NCBI RefSeq assembly: GCF_024158745.1
Contig: NZ_JAMZAW010000015.1
Span: 1 to 64,000 of the forward strand
DNA length: 64,000 nucleotides
Direction of reading: 5' to 3'
Source of the DNA: Paenibacillus tyrphae
Lineage (GTDB): Bacteria > Bacillota > Bacilli > Paenibacillales > NBRC-103111
Part shown: positions 51,077-59,824 of the stretch, piece by piece
How the letters are laid out: every line of letters begins with the position of its first letter
Position numbering within the stretch: the stretch's first letter is position 1
The notes under the pieces: model-generated
Told to the model about the DNA's origin: nothing
Database searches by the model: none
Seen by the model: only the letters and a program-made list of their open reading frames with translations
Translations under genes and position numbers: made by a program

Positions 51077-53263
51077 TCAGTGATTATCGCTAAGCGGCTT
51101 CCGTTTTCCGGTCAGCACCAGAATCGAGGGCAGCAGCAGCCCGCGGACGAGGAACGTATCGATCAAGATCCCGATCGTCATCGTCAGACCGAACAGAAAC
51201 AGCTCCTGCAGCGGCTGGGTCATCAGCACTCCGAAGGTTGCCGCGAGAATGAGGCCCGCGGAGGAGATCACCCCGCCCGTTAACGACACGCCGCGGCTGA
51301 CCGCTTCGCTCCACCCCGTCTTACGCGCCTCTTCCTTCACCCGGGAGACGAGCATGATGTTGTAATCGACGCCCAGCGCGACCAGGAAGACGAACGTATA
51401 GACCGGCAGCCGGTAGCTGATCGCGTCATAGCCGAGCAGGCTGTGTGCAATTCCCCAGCCGAGCCCCATCGTGGCCGCATAAGACAGCAGAATGGTCAGC
51501 ATCATGTACACCGGCATCAGCAAGGAACGGGTCTGAAGCCCGAGCATGACGGTAATCAGCAAGCCGATCAGCGAAAACAGGACAAGCGTATCCCGCTCGT
51601 TCATCGCTCTGACGTCAAGCTGCTGCGCGGTTTGGCCGGCAAAATGCAGCGAATCGCGCAGCGGATCGAAACCGCTATCCTTCAGCATCGCCTCGGCGTT
51701 CCCCCGCCATGCGTTCAGCGCGTCCAGCGCTGCGGGATCATACGGGTTGCCCTTCACAAGCAGTTGCAGCCGGACGGACTGCCGGTCCTGCGACAACATG
51801 TTCGCGGGCCATTCGCCTCGCGCGGAGTCCGGTTTGGGTTCTACCGATTCGACGCCCGTCTGCTTGGCGAGCAAGCCGGTCAGCGAGGTCAGCTTCTCCC
51901 GGAACTGCGGCTCCTCCGTCAGCGGACGATCGGACTGCAGGATGACCGTAACCGGCGCCAATTGGCCCGGCGGATACGACTGCTCCAGAAGCTCGAACCC
52001 TTGACGGGAGGATGCCGTATCCGGGAACGACTTCAGCAGATTGAACGAATACTTCATGCCGCTGATATTTAATGAAGCGAACAACAGCAGCACGGTGAGG
52101 ACGCCCGCCGTCATGCCGGGGCGTCTGGCGACCAGCGAGCCTGCCTTGGCCCACAGTCCCGCACGCCGGGTGTCCCGCTCTTCCAGCTTCGGTACGAAGG
52201 GCCAGAACGCTTTGCGCCCGACCAAGGTGAAAACGGCCGGAATCAGCGTCAGTCCACTCAGCAGAATGACGACCATGGCCACGGCGAATACTGGCGCAAA
52301 ATAGTGGTACGGCTTAAAGACGGCCGCGAACAGCACAAGCACCGCAACGAGCACCGTTCCGCCGCTGAACAGAATCGGCTCCGCCACCTGATTCATCGCC
52401 AGGCGCATGGCGTCGTGCTTCGAACCGACCTTGCCGAGCTGCTCCCGGTAACGGGAGAACACGAACAAGCAGTAGTCCGTTAAGACCGCGAACAACAAAA
52501 TCATCATAATGGACAGCGCCTGCTTATCCACGACAAGCCAGCCGTTCTTGGCGGATAGCCCCAATATCCGGTTCACGGCCTCGTACACGACGCCCGAGAT
52601 GACCAGCGGAAGCACCGCAAGCAGCGGAGAACGGTAAATCAGAAGCAGAATGACGAGAATCAGCCCGACCGTCGCAAGCATGAGTACGAAATCGGCATTT
52701 TTGAACAGCGCTATCGTATCTGCGGCAATGCCGGCCGGCCCCGTCATTTCAAGCTGCAGCTCTCCAAGGCCGATCTTCCCGGCCTGCTCCCGGATTTGCT
52801 TCAAGGTATCGTATATCCGGTCCGACTCCAAGCCCTTCTCCAACGTTACGTTCAGGAGCAGCGTCTTGCGGTCCTCCGAGAACAGCCGGTCCTGCGCCGC
52901 TTCGGGAAGCCGGTGGAATGGCAGCGCTCCGGTGACATGCCGCGGCTTCCCATCGGAAGCGAGCCATTCGCTGAGCTCGCGGATTTTGGCCCGCTCCTCC
53001 GCGGTTATCGCCTGCTTCCCGTGCAGCACCAGCAGGGCGGTTAAGCCGTCGGCGGACGGAAACTCCTCGTCCATGATCTGCTGGGCTGCCGCGGACGGCG
53101 TATTTTCTTTGACGCTTCCTTCTCCGCTGCTGATAGCGAATTTTTTGGCAGACGGCGCCGCCGCGGCCAGCACAACGACAAGCAGAAGCCAGCCGGCGAC
53201 GATGCTTTTGGCCCCTTTGGGGCTGCTCACCCACGAGGAAAATGTATGCAAAGCGCGAAGCAT
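51077..53263 (-). CDS. MMPL-family RND transporter
   Basis: A 728-residue exporter with twelve predicted membrane helices in two 1+5 groups and two extracytoplasmic loop domains (about 40-165 and 390-520). The proton-relay acidic residues expected in the membrane (as in TDYCLFVFSRYREQLG and GVDYNIMLVSRVKEEAR) are present in both halves. MMPL proteins such as B. subtilis YdfJ export lipids or toxic compounds. It is preceded by a regulator-kinase pair in the same direction, so it is probably induced through them. The gap to the kinase gene is 77 bases. Confidence 0.93.
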   Translation of the reverse strand: MLRALHTFSSWVSSPKGAKSIVAGWLLLVVVLAAAAPSAKKFAISSGEGSVKENTPSAAAQQIMDEEFPSADGLTALLVLHGKQAITAEERAKIRELSEWLASDGKPRHVTGALPFHRLPEAAQDRLFSEDRKTLLLNVTLEKGLESDRIYDTLKQIREQAGKIGLGELQLEMTGPAGIAADTIALFKNADFVLMLATVGLILVILLLIYRSPLLAVLPLVISGVVYEAVNRILGLSAKNGWLVVDKQALSIMMILLFAVLTDYCLFVFSRYREQLGKVGSKHDAMRLAMNQVAEPILFSGGTVLVAVLVLFAAVFKPYHYFAPVFAVAMVVILLSGLTLIPAVFTLVGRKAFWPFVPKLEERDTRRAGLWAKAGSLVARRPGMTAGVLTVLLLFASLNISGMKYSFNLLKSFPDTASSRQGFELLEQSYPPGQLAPVTVILQSDRPLTEEPQFREKLTSLTGLLAKQTGVESVEPKPDSARGEWPANMLSQDRQSVRLQLLVKGNPYDPAALDALNAWRGNAEAMLKDSGFDPLRDSLHFAGQTAQQLDVRAMNERDTLVLFSLIGLLITVMLGLQTRSLLMPVYMMLTILLSYAATMGLGWGIAHSLLGYDAISYRLPVYTFVFLVALGVDYNIMLVSRVKEEARKTGWSEAVSRGVSLTGGVISSAGLILAATFGVLMTQPLQELFLFGLTMTIGILIDTFLVRGLLLPSILVLTGKRKPLSDNH

Positions 53264-53340
53264 TTTTTCGATTCAACCTCCTGTCCTTGATCTCACTTCG
53301 GATTCTAGGACAGAAATATGAATGGAAGATGAATGAGAGA

Positions 53341-54723
53341 TTACGATAATAAACGGGGCAGCCGGACGGTGAATACCGTTCCTTCGGAGACGCGGCTGTA
53401 CACGTCGATCGTACCTTCGTGGAGCTCGACGATTTTCTTGACAATGGCGAGCCCCAGTCCGCTGCCGGAGCGGGAACGGGTTCTTGCTTTGTCCGCTTTG
53501 TAGAAGCGGCCGAAAATATGTGGCAGCTCGGACTCAGGAATACCCATACCGGTATCGGAAACCCGAACGATGATGTTTTCCTCTACCACAACGCCGATGG
53601 TCAGTACGTCGCCGGAATCCGAGAATTTGATCGCGTTCGTAATCAAATTAAGCCATACCTGATGCAGCAGCTCGCGGTCGGCATGGACGACGATCTCCGG
53701 GAGGTCCAGCTCGACAGTGATGCCTTTTTCCATCCACTGCCACTCCGTCACGAGCACCGCCTGCCGAAGCTGCTCGTCCAAGCGGAAGCTCGTTTTCTTG
53801 ATAACGCCCGTTTCTTTGTCCAAGGCGGCGAGCGTCAGCAGCTGCTTGCTAAGCGACGAAAGCCGTCTGCTCTCCTCCTCGATAATGTGCAAATACCGCT
53901 GCGCTATCTCGGGCGGCAATTCCCCCGACTGGATCGCTTGGGCGAAGCCCTGGATCGACGTTAACGGGGACTGGATTTCATGGGAGACGTTGGCGACGAA
54001 TTCCTGCCGCATGCTGTCGAGCTGGCGGAGCGCTTCAGCCATATGCGCGAAGTGGCGCGCCAGGTTGCCGATTTCGTCGGCGCGCGCAACGTCGAGCCCG
54101 ATCTCGTAATTTCCTCCGACAATGCGGGTGGTCGCCTCCGTCAGCGCTTTGACCGGCTTGACGATATACCGCGTGCAGACAACGATGAGCAGCATGCTGA
54201 ATGCAAACGTCGCCGCGAGTAGCACCGCCATGAGCAGACGGACCTCCCCGATCTGCTGCTCCAAGGCCGGCCGCAAAAATAGCGCATGGCGTTCTCCCCG
54301 GATATCGACCGGGATGCCGACCGTGTTGCGCAGGCTGCTTTCGAAAAAGCCCGTAATCGTCAGCAGGCGGGGCTCCTCCGTGATACCGCGGTAGATTTCG
54401 CCGTCCAGCACGCGGCGGATTTGATCCGGCGCGCTCTGCGTATGCCGGAACGGCTCGCCGTAGAAGACGCCTTGCCCTTTGCCGTCCACAAGGTACATCT
54501 GAAAGCCCAACTGGGCGATGCTGCGAAAATAGCCGTCCGGATCGGTATCCGGGATCCGTTCGAACAGCGTCCGGATTTCTTTGGCGACCTTCATGATCTT
54601 CTGTTCGTTATATTCCCGGATCTGGGTCCGGTAATACACGTTAGCCACCAGCAGGGCAAACACGCCGCTGACCATGGCGATCAAAATATACGTTGCGACG
54701 ATCCGCACATACAGCGTCTTCAT
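53341..54723 (-). CDS. Sensor histidine kinase
   Basis: A 460-residue membrane kinase. Two membrane helices (~10-28 and ~165-185) flank an extracytoplasmic sensor of about 135 residues. HAMP, HisKA with NVSHEIQSPLTSIQGF, and a complete HATPase with N, G1 (DTGMGIPE) and G2 (GSGLGLAI) boxes follow. Here the residue after His-Glu is Ile-Gln rather than the usual Leu-Arg, a mild variation. Its ATG overlaps the regulator's stop by ATGA, and the MMPL gene follows. Confidence 0.93.
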   Translation of the reverse strand: MKTLYVRIVATYILIAMVSGVFALLVANVYYRTQIREYNEQKIMKVAKEIRTLFERIPDTDPDGYFRSIAQLGFQMYLVDGKGQGVFYGEPFRHTQSAPDQIRRVLDGEIYRGITEEPRLLTITGFFESSLRNTVGIPVDIRGERHALFLRPALEQQIGEVRLLMAVLLAATFAFSMLLIVVCTRYIVKPVKALTEATTRIVGGNYEIGLDVARADEIGNLARHFAHMAEALRQLDSMRQEFVANVSHEIQSPLTSIQGFAQAIQSGELPPEIAQRYLHIIEEESRRLSSLSKQLLTLAALDKETGVIKKTSFRLDEQLRQAVLVTEWQWMEKGITVELDLPEIVVHADRELLHQVWLNLITNAIKFSDSGDVLTIGVVVEENIIVRVSDTGMGIPESELPHIFGRFYKADKARTRSRSGSGLGLAIVKKIVELHEGTIDVYSRVSEGTVFTVRLPRLLS

Positions 54724-55400
54724 TCGCCCCGCACCTCAAGCTTGTATCCCAAGCCGCGTACGGTCGTGATGACAAAATCGTCCGTCACCGGGGAAAACCG
54801 CTCCCGCAGCCGTTTCACATGGACGTCGATCGTCCGGCTGTCGCCTTCGAAGTCGGCGCCCCAGATGAGCTGCACCAGTTGCTCCCGGGTAAAGATGCGC
54901 CCCGGATAGCTGGCCAGCTGGCACAGCAGCTCGAATTCTTTGAGCGGGAGCGTCATTGTCCGGTCGCCGACCCGGATCTCGTAGCTGCTGCGGTCAATGA
55001 CCGTCTCGTTTAACCGGATTTTCGCCGACGATACCATCTGATACCGCCTCAGCAGCGCCTTGATCCGAAACAGCAGCTCCTTCGGCTCGAACGGCTTCAC
55101 GACGTAATCGTCGGTTCCCGACAAGAAGCCTTTTTCCTTGTCCTCGACTTCGCCTTTGGCCGTCAGGAGAATGACGGGAATGTCATAGTGGCCGCGAATG
55201 TCATGGCACAGCTCCCAGCCGTCCTTGCCCGGCATCATAATGTCTACGACCGCCAGATGGATCTGTTCGCGCTCCATCAGCTCCGCGGCGGCCAGCCCAT
55301 TGTCCGCTTCGTAGACGACATAGCCTTCCCGGCTTAGAAAAAAGCGGAGCAGCTCGCGAATATGCGCGTCGTCATCCGCCACCAGTATATGTACTCTCAA
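54720..55400 (-). CDS. OmpR-family response regulator
   Basis: A 226-residue regulator with receiver domain (ADDDAHIRELLRFFL, acceptor Asp in LAVVDIMMPG near residue 54, K in VVKPFEPKELL) and an OmpR-type winged helix (LTLPLKEFELLCQLA..., REQLVQLIWG, RTIDVHVKRLRE). TTG 55400 is the start, after AGGTGAA. First gene of the operon with the kinase (ATGA overlap), the MMPL exporter and a small membrane protein. Confidence 0.94.
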   Translation of the reverse strand: MRVHILVADDDAHIRELLRFFLSREGYVVYEADNGLAAAELMEREQIHLAVVDIMMPGKDGWELCHDIRGHYDIPVILLTAKGEVEDKEKGFLSGTDDYVVKPFEPKELLFRIKALLRRYQMVSSAKIRLNETVIDRSSYEIRVGDRTMTLPLKEFELLCQLASYPGRIFTREQLVQLIWGADFEGDSRTIDVHVKRLRERFSPVTDDFVITTVRGLGYKLEVRGE

Positions 55401-55539
55401 GTCGATTCACCTGCCGTTGGGAAATACGTTCCGCCATTCCGCCAATAGCTGCGAATCGTTCGACGGATCGTTTCACTCTCATCATGCCCGATTTGTTCCA
55501 CGTTTTCAAACATGAGGCTGATCCGCCCGGAAAATAAAA

Positions 55540-55567
55540 ATCGGAGCCCATAAAGGGGAGCTCCGAT
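55540..55567 (-). terminator. Rho-independent terminator of the small membrane protein gene
   Basis: On the minus strand ATCGGAGC (55567-55560) pairs with GCTCCGAT (55547-55540), followed by TTTTATTTT. Confidence 0.8.
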
Positions 55568-55607
55568 AATGAATGACCTGGACTTGGAGGAATGCCGGAC
55601 GTCAACT

Positions 55608-55847
55608 TTACAATCGCGCTTTTCTTTGTTGGATAAGCCATGGTATAGACAGTAATAATAACGCAATCCCGACGGCCAAATACCGGCCTTTCCCCTCATA
55701 CGAAAGGACAAGGACAAGCTCCCGCCAAGTTGAGGGGCCGGAATTGACACAACCATGACAGTAAGGATAAGCAAATATAAAGGGCAGTATTCCAATAAAC
55801 GTAACAATGGTTCCGAAAAGCAGCAATACAACAGAAAGTTTTTTCAT
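55608..55847 (-). CDS. Small two-helix membrane protein
   Basis: A 79-residue protein with two membrane helices (about 4-25 and 55-70). Between them is a short loop holding a CHGC pair (YCHGCVNSG), and the C-terminus is basic (QQRKARL). The paired Cys could form a disulfide outside the cell. I do not recognise the family. ATG 55847 is chosen seven bases after AGGGGG. A terminator follows. Confidence 0.6.
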   Translation of the reverse strand: MKKLSVVLLLFGTIVTFIGILPFIFAYPYCHGCVNSGPSTWRELVLVLSYEGKGRYLAVGIALLLLSIPWLIQQRKARL

Positions 55848-55954
55848 CATCAAGCCCCCTGTCTTCATTCCATTTTATCACAGCAATTGAAACCGTTTCA
55901 TTCTCCAGACAAAAACAGGCCCGACCCGCTACCGCGGCCCAAGCCCATCCCTTT

Positions 55955-57358
55955 CTACATCACATCGGCTGTATTCGCTTTCAACTCCGGTGCGGATGAA
56001 GCTTCCTCCGTCCCGCGATATCGCGTGGACACCCCGAATACGGCAATAGCAGCCGCACACAACAGCCAACAGGCTCCGAAAAAGACAAACACGCTCAAAT
56101 AACCGTACCCGGAATACAGGAAGCTGATAATAAAGGGACTGACCATATTCGCCAGCCGGCCGATGCCGTACGTCAGCCCGTTCCCCGAGCCGCGCGCTTC
56201 GGTCGGATACAATTCGGGTGTATAAATATACGCGATGGAGCTGAAGGTCCGCTCGAACATGTGCATCAAAAATCCGCATACAATAATGACCAGCGGCAGC
56301 GCCACCATGCCGTACAGCAAGCCGAGTCCCATAATAATCACGGAGAGAACGGCGATCGCCCACCTGCGCTCGACCCGGTCGGAAATACGGGAGGCGATAA
56401 AAGCGCCGAGCGGTGCTCCCAGCGTGCCCAAAGTGACGTAAGCGATCGATTTTTCAATCGTAATCCCCTGCTTGACCAGCAGCGTCGGCACCCAGGTGCC
56501 AAAACCCTGGATCGCGATGGTCGAGGTGGCCCACATAGTCATCAGCACGAGCGTTCTCCCCAGCAGCGAGCCTTTAAACAACTGGGAATACGGGACCGCT
56601 TTCTTCGCCGCATGGTGCAGCGAATCCCCGGATACCGGCTCGGGCGCCGGCAGCTTGCCTGTTTCCCGCTCGACTTCACGTTCGATTTTTGCCATAATCT
56701 CATGGGCTTTGTCCCATTGTCCGCGGGCTTCGTGCCATCGGGCCGACTCTTCCAATTTTCTTGCGATAAAGGGAAATACGATGCCGATGCCTCCGAAAAT
56801 AAATACCGCCCTCCAGCCCCAAGGAGCCATCGGAATGACCGATTTGGCCACCCAACCTGCCGCAGGAATGCCGCAAATTCCGATCGTAATGCATAACGCC
56901 TGGTATTTTCCCTTGACCTTGGACGGAAAAAACTCGCTAATGTAGGTACTCGCCAAGATGGTAACGGCGCCGATGCCTACGCTGGTCAGAAAACGAAGGA
57001 TACCAAGCGCTACCGGATTCCACGCCAACGCCGACAGCATGGAAAACGCCGAAAACCACGTAACCAGAAGGACCAGCCCTCTTTTTCGCCCGAAACGGTC
57101 CGAAAACCATCCGCCGAATGACGCGCCGAGAAACATGCCGAAATACGATACGGAAGTAATAAACGCGATCGTATTCGTGGTAATGTTCCACTCTTGCACA
57201 AGCGCCGGGGCAACATATGAAAAGGTGTTCAAGTCGCAGAAATCGAAGAAATAAGCAAAGGACAGGATCACAAGAACCATTTTATGAAATCTGGAAAGGG
57301 GCAGTCTGTCCAAACGATTTTTCACATTGGTCGAATTCATCGGATGCGTCGTATTCAA
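55955..57358 (-). CDS. MFS transporter (sugar/organic-acid porter type)
   Basis: A 467-residue major facilitator with twelve membrane helices. The cytoplasmic loop motif GWFSDRFGRKRG between helices 2 and 3 and the repeat in the second half (SRISDRVERR) are intact. LYPTEARGSGNG is typical of the sugar-porter and aromatic/organic-acid:H+ symporter branches. TTG 57358 follows GGGAGG. It comes 122 bases after prpF in the same direction, and a LysR gene diverges from prpF. The likely job is uptake of a carboxylic acid used by PrpF. Confidence 0.88.
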   Translation of the reverse strand: MNTTHPMNSTNVKNRLDRLPLSRFHKMVLVILSFAYFFDFCDLNTFSYVAPALVQEWNITTNTIAFITSVSYFGMFLGASFGGWFSDRFGRKRGLVLLVTWFSAFSMLSALAWNPVALGILRFLTSVGIGAVTILASTYISEFFPSKVKGKYQALCITIGICGIPAAGWVAKSVIPMAPWGWRAVFIFGGIGIVFPFIARKLEESARWHEARGQWDKAHEIMAKIEREVERETGKLPAPEPVSGDSLHHAAKKAVPYSQLFKGSLLGRTLVLMTMWATSTIAIQGFGTWVPTLLVKQGITIEKSIAYVTLGTLGAPLGAFIASRISDRVERRWAIAVLSVIIMGLGLLYGMVALPLVIIVCGFLMHMFERTFSSIAYIYTPELYPTEARGSGNGLTYGIGRLANMVSPFIISFLYSGYGYLSVFVFFGACWLLCAAAIAVFGVSTRYRGTEEASSAPELKANTADVM

Positions 57359-57480
57359 TCGCCGTTCCTCCCTTTGGATAGTACCATCGTAATTCTAATT
57401 GAATGCGTTTTCAATATCGTTCGTGTTTTATCCCCGAGTCAGACTATGCAGACCCGGCAAAAATAGCAGAGCTGCACACC

Positions 57481-58671
57481 TTAGGCGCGTAGCTCCTCTT
57501 CCTGCTTCTGCAATACGGTTACGGGAACATGGGCGTAGCCCTCGATCAGCCTTCTCGCCGTCCTGCCGTTGGCGGCTCGCGTTACCGCCCAGTCGTCTCC
57601 GTTTCGTTCCACCGTCGCTTCCGCGTACAAAACCCCCGACGGGTGGCCGATCCGAATCCCCGACTCCGAGGCCTTAGCGAGTTGGTTCGGAATCGTGTCC
57701 GGTATGCCCGCAGCCGCGGCCAGAGCTATTGCTCCGCTGACGGCGTGCGCCCGGTGCAGCCGTCCCATCGAAATGTATCGCGAGACGATATCGATATCCT
57801 GCGAGCTCACAACCTTGCCGCCGCCTGCCGTATTATAGCCCGCCGGGGAAGCGACCATCGCAATTTTGGGCAGCGCATGAGTCGCTGCGGTGACGCTCGC
57901 TCTTTCCTCCTCCCGAATGAGCTCGATGCGGATGCCGCACTCTACCCTGATGCTTTCCAGCGTGTGCAGCAGCTCGCGGTTTCCGTTGATTTCGCTCTCT
58001 AACTCGGTTCCTTGCATCCCCACATCCTGCGCCCGGACCATCACCAGCACATTCCCGCAATCGACGATGCTTGCTTCGAATTCGCGGCCGTCCGGCAGCT
58101 TGACGATATCCTTTGGCCGCCCCGTCGGGAGCGTCTTGCCTGTAAACGTGCCGCCCGAATCCGGAAAATTAAGCATAATGCGTGCGGACGAGCCCGGAAC
58201 GCCGTCAATCGTAAAGTCGCCTTCGTATTGGATTTGTCCGTTTTTCACCGGGATTTCCGTAATGATCAGTTTCTTGGTGTTCGTGTTAAAGACACGGACG
58301 GACGTCACCGGCTCCTTCAGCGGAACATACCCTTCCTCCACCGCGTATAAGCCGACGGCCGTAACGAAATTGCCGCAGGTCACATGATAGTCGATCACTT
58401 TGCTTTCGACGCTGACCTGCCCGAACGTGTAATCGATATGCGCGTCCGGATGCGAGGGCGGACCGACAAGGGCCAATTTGCTCGTCAAGGACGTGCCGCC
58501 GCCCAAGCCGTCGATTTGATTGGAATCGGGGCTGCCGTACATTCGCAGGATGACCAGATCCCGCAGATCGGGATCGCTGGGCAGGTCCGCCTGACGCAGA
58601 ATCAATCCTTTGCTGGTCCCTCCTCTCATCATCACGGTCGGAATTTTAAGAATTTGCCCAAAGTCGTACAT
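57481..58671 (-). CDS. PrpF-family aconitate/oxalomesaconate isomerase
   Basis: A 396-residue isomerase of the PrpF fold (diaminopimelate-epimerase-like), which moves double bonds in tricarboxylic acids such as 2-methylaconitate or 4-oxalomesaconate. Markers are PTVMMRGGTSKGL (substrate loop with Lys), GLGGGTSLTSKLA, and CGNFVTAVG with the conserved Cys. ATG 58671 follows GGAGG; the longer frame to 58755 has no site. With the MFS gene and divergent LysR regulator it looks like a small catabolic module. No prpBCD genes are present, so methylcitrate cycling is not shown. Confidence 0.9.
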   Translation of the reverse strand: MYDFGQILKIPTVMMRGGTSKGLILRQADLPSDPDLRDLVILRMYGSPDSNQIDGLGGGTSLTSKLALVGPPSHPDAHIDYTFGQVSVESKVIDYHVTCGNFVTAVGLYAVEEGYVPLKEPVTSVRVFNTNTKKLIITEIPVKNGQIQYEGDFTIDGVPGSSARIMLNFPDSGGTFTGKTLPTGRPKDIVKLPDGREFEASIVDCGNVLVMVRAQDVGMQGTELESEINGNRELLHTLESIRVECGIRIELIREEERASVTAATHALPKIAMVASPAGYNTAGGGKVVSSQDIDIVSRYISMGRLHRAHAVSGAIALAAAAGIPDTIPNQLAKASESGIRIGHPSGVLYAEATVERNGDDWAVTRAANGRTARRLIEGYAHVPVTVLQKQEEELRA

Positions 58672-58746
58672 GTAAGTTTCCTCCGCATTTGCTGCCTGCT
58701 GAAGTTGGCGTTCCCTTGATGTGATAAAAGTAACACTGACCTTGAA

Positions 58747-58775
58747 ATAGAACAAATACTTAAATTTTATGTAAA
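58747..58775 (-). promoter_or_regulatory. Candidate promoter of the prpF-MFS operon
   Basis: TTTACA (58775-58770) and TTCTAT (58752-58747) are 17 bases apart on the minus strand, about 75 bases before prpF. The near-palindrome TATGTAAATTCATA (58769-58782) overlaps the -35 and could be a LysR site. Confidence 0.45.
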
Positions 58776-58788
58776 TTCATAAATTATT

Positions 58789-58817
58789 TTGATGCCTATG
58801 GCGAATTGGTTTAAAAT
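58789..58817 (+). promoter_or_regulatory. Candidate promoter of the LysR gene
   Basis: TTGATG (58789-58794) and TAAAAT (58812-58817) are 17 bases apart. It lies about 45 bases before the GTG start, which rules out the longer reading frame from 58789. Confidence 0.5.
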
Positions 58818-58863
58818 AGTTTCGAATCCGATCTGCCGATCTTGCATACGGGGGGGAGCTCTT

Positions 58864-59727
58864 GTGGACGAGAAAGACTGGCTTTTACTGCAAACGCTTT
58901 ACGATAAACAAAATCTAACGAAAACGGCGGAAGCCTTATTCGTATCGCAGCCTTCTCTAAGCTACCGCATTCAGCAAATGGAGAAGGAATTCGGGATTAC
59001 GATCATGCACAGAGGCAGACGGGGCGTGGAATTCACCCCGCAGGGCGAGCATTTGGCCAAATATGCGCAGGAGATGCTCCAGCGGCTGCAGCAGACGAAG
59101 GAATTTCTGCTAAGCATGGAAAACAAAATTTCCGGCACGCTCAAAATCGGCACCGCCAGCAGCCTGGCGCGGTATAAGCTTCCGGGGCTGTTGAAGCATT
59201 TTCACGGACGTTATCCCGATGTGGAATTTAAAGTGACGTCCAATCGCAGCTCCGAGCTGATCAATTCGGTGTACAAGCAGGATGTGCATATCGGATTTAT
59301 CCGGGGGGATTATTCCTGGCCGGAGGAGAAGCATCTGATCATGACGGAGAACATATGGATCGTTTCCAAAAAGGAAATCTCGCTGGGCGAGCTGCCCAAG
59401 CTGCCGCGAATTATTTACAAAACGGACTGGTCTCTGGAGCATGTATTCGACAATTGGTGGAAGGAGACGTATTCCGCGCCGCCGACCATCGCCATGGAGG
59501 TCGATCACATGGAAACGTGCAAAGAGATGGTGTCGAGCGGATTCGGGTATGCGATCATCCCGGATATCGTATTGAACGAGAGCGAAGATATGTACCGCCT
59601 TCAATTGAGGACGAAGCACGGGAATCCGATTTTGCGAAAATCGTGGATGATTTACCGGAAGGAGTCCTTGCATATTTCGTTGATTAAAGCGTTTGTCGAC
59701 TTTATCAAAGAACTGAAGCTGATGTGA
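58864..59727 (+). CDS. LysR-family transcriptional regulator
   Basis: A 287-residue regulator. The N-terminal winged helix (LLLQTLYDKQNLTKTAEALF, then VSQPSLSYRIQQMEKEFG) binds DNA, and the periplasmic-binding-like effector domain starts near residue 90 (GTLKIGTASSLARYKLPGLL). GTG 58864 has GGGGGGGAG about six bases upstream. It is divergent from prpF and the MFS gene and is probably their activator, responding to the tricarboxylic acid they handle. Confidence 0.92.
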   Translation: MDEKDWLLLQTLYDKQNLTKTAEALFVSQPSLSYRIQQMEKEFGITIMHRGRRGVEFTPQGEHLAKYAQEMLQRLQQTKEFLLSMENKISGTLKIGTASSLARYKLPGLLKHFHGRYPDVEFKVTSNRSSELINSVYKQDVHIGFIRGDYSWPEEKHLIMTENIWIVSKKEISLGELPKLPRIIYKTDWSLEHVFDNWWKETYSAPPTIAMEVDHMETCKEMVSSGFGYAIIPDIVLNESEDMYRLQLRTKHGNPILRKSWMIYRKESLHISLIKAFVDFIKELKLM

Positions 59728-59777
59728 TGGAATTTATCGAATTCGATAGAAAACGTTTATGTCTTCTTGATTAAACC

Positions 59778-59814
59778 AAAAAAACGGACCCGGACCAACT
59801 CATGGTCCGAGCCC
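59778..59814 (-). terminator. Terminator of the marR-emrB operon
   Basis: On the minus strand CGGACC (59809-59804) pairs with GGTCCG (59796-59791), with outer CGG/CCG pairs across an internal loop, ending in TTTTTTT. Confidence 0.7.
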
Positions 59815-59824
59815 GCTTATAATG

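Noticed and set aside
51709-51945. Arg/Ser-rich plus-strand frames across the MMPL gene
   Set aside because: Shadow frames in high-GC antisense; MMPL motifs are clear on the minus strand.
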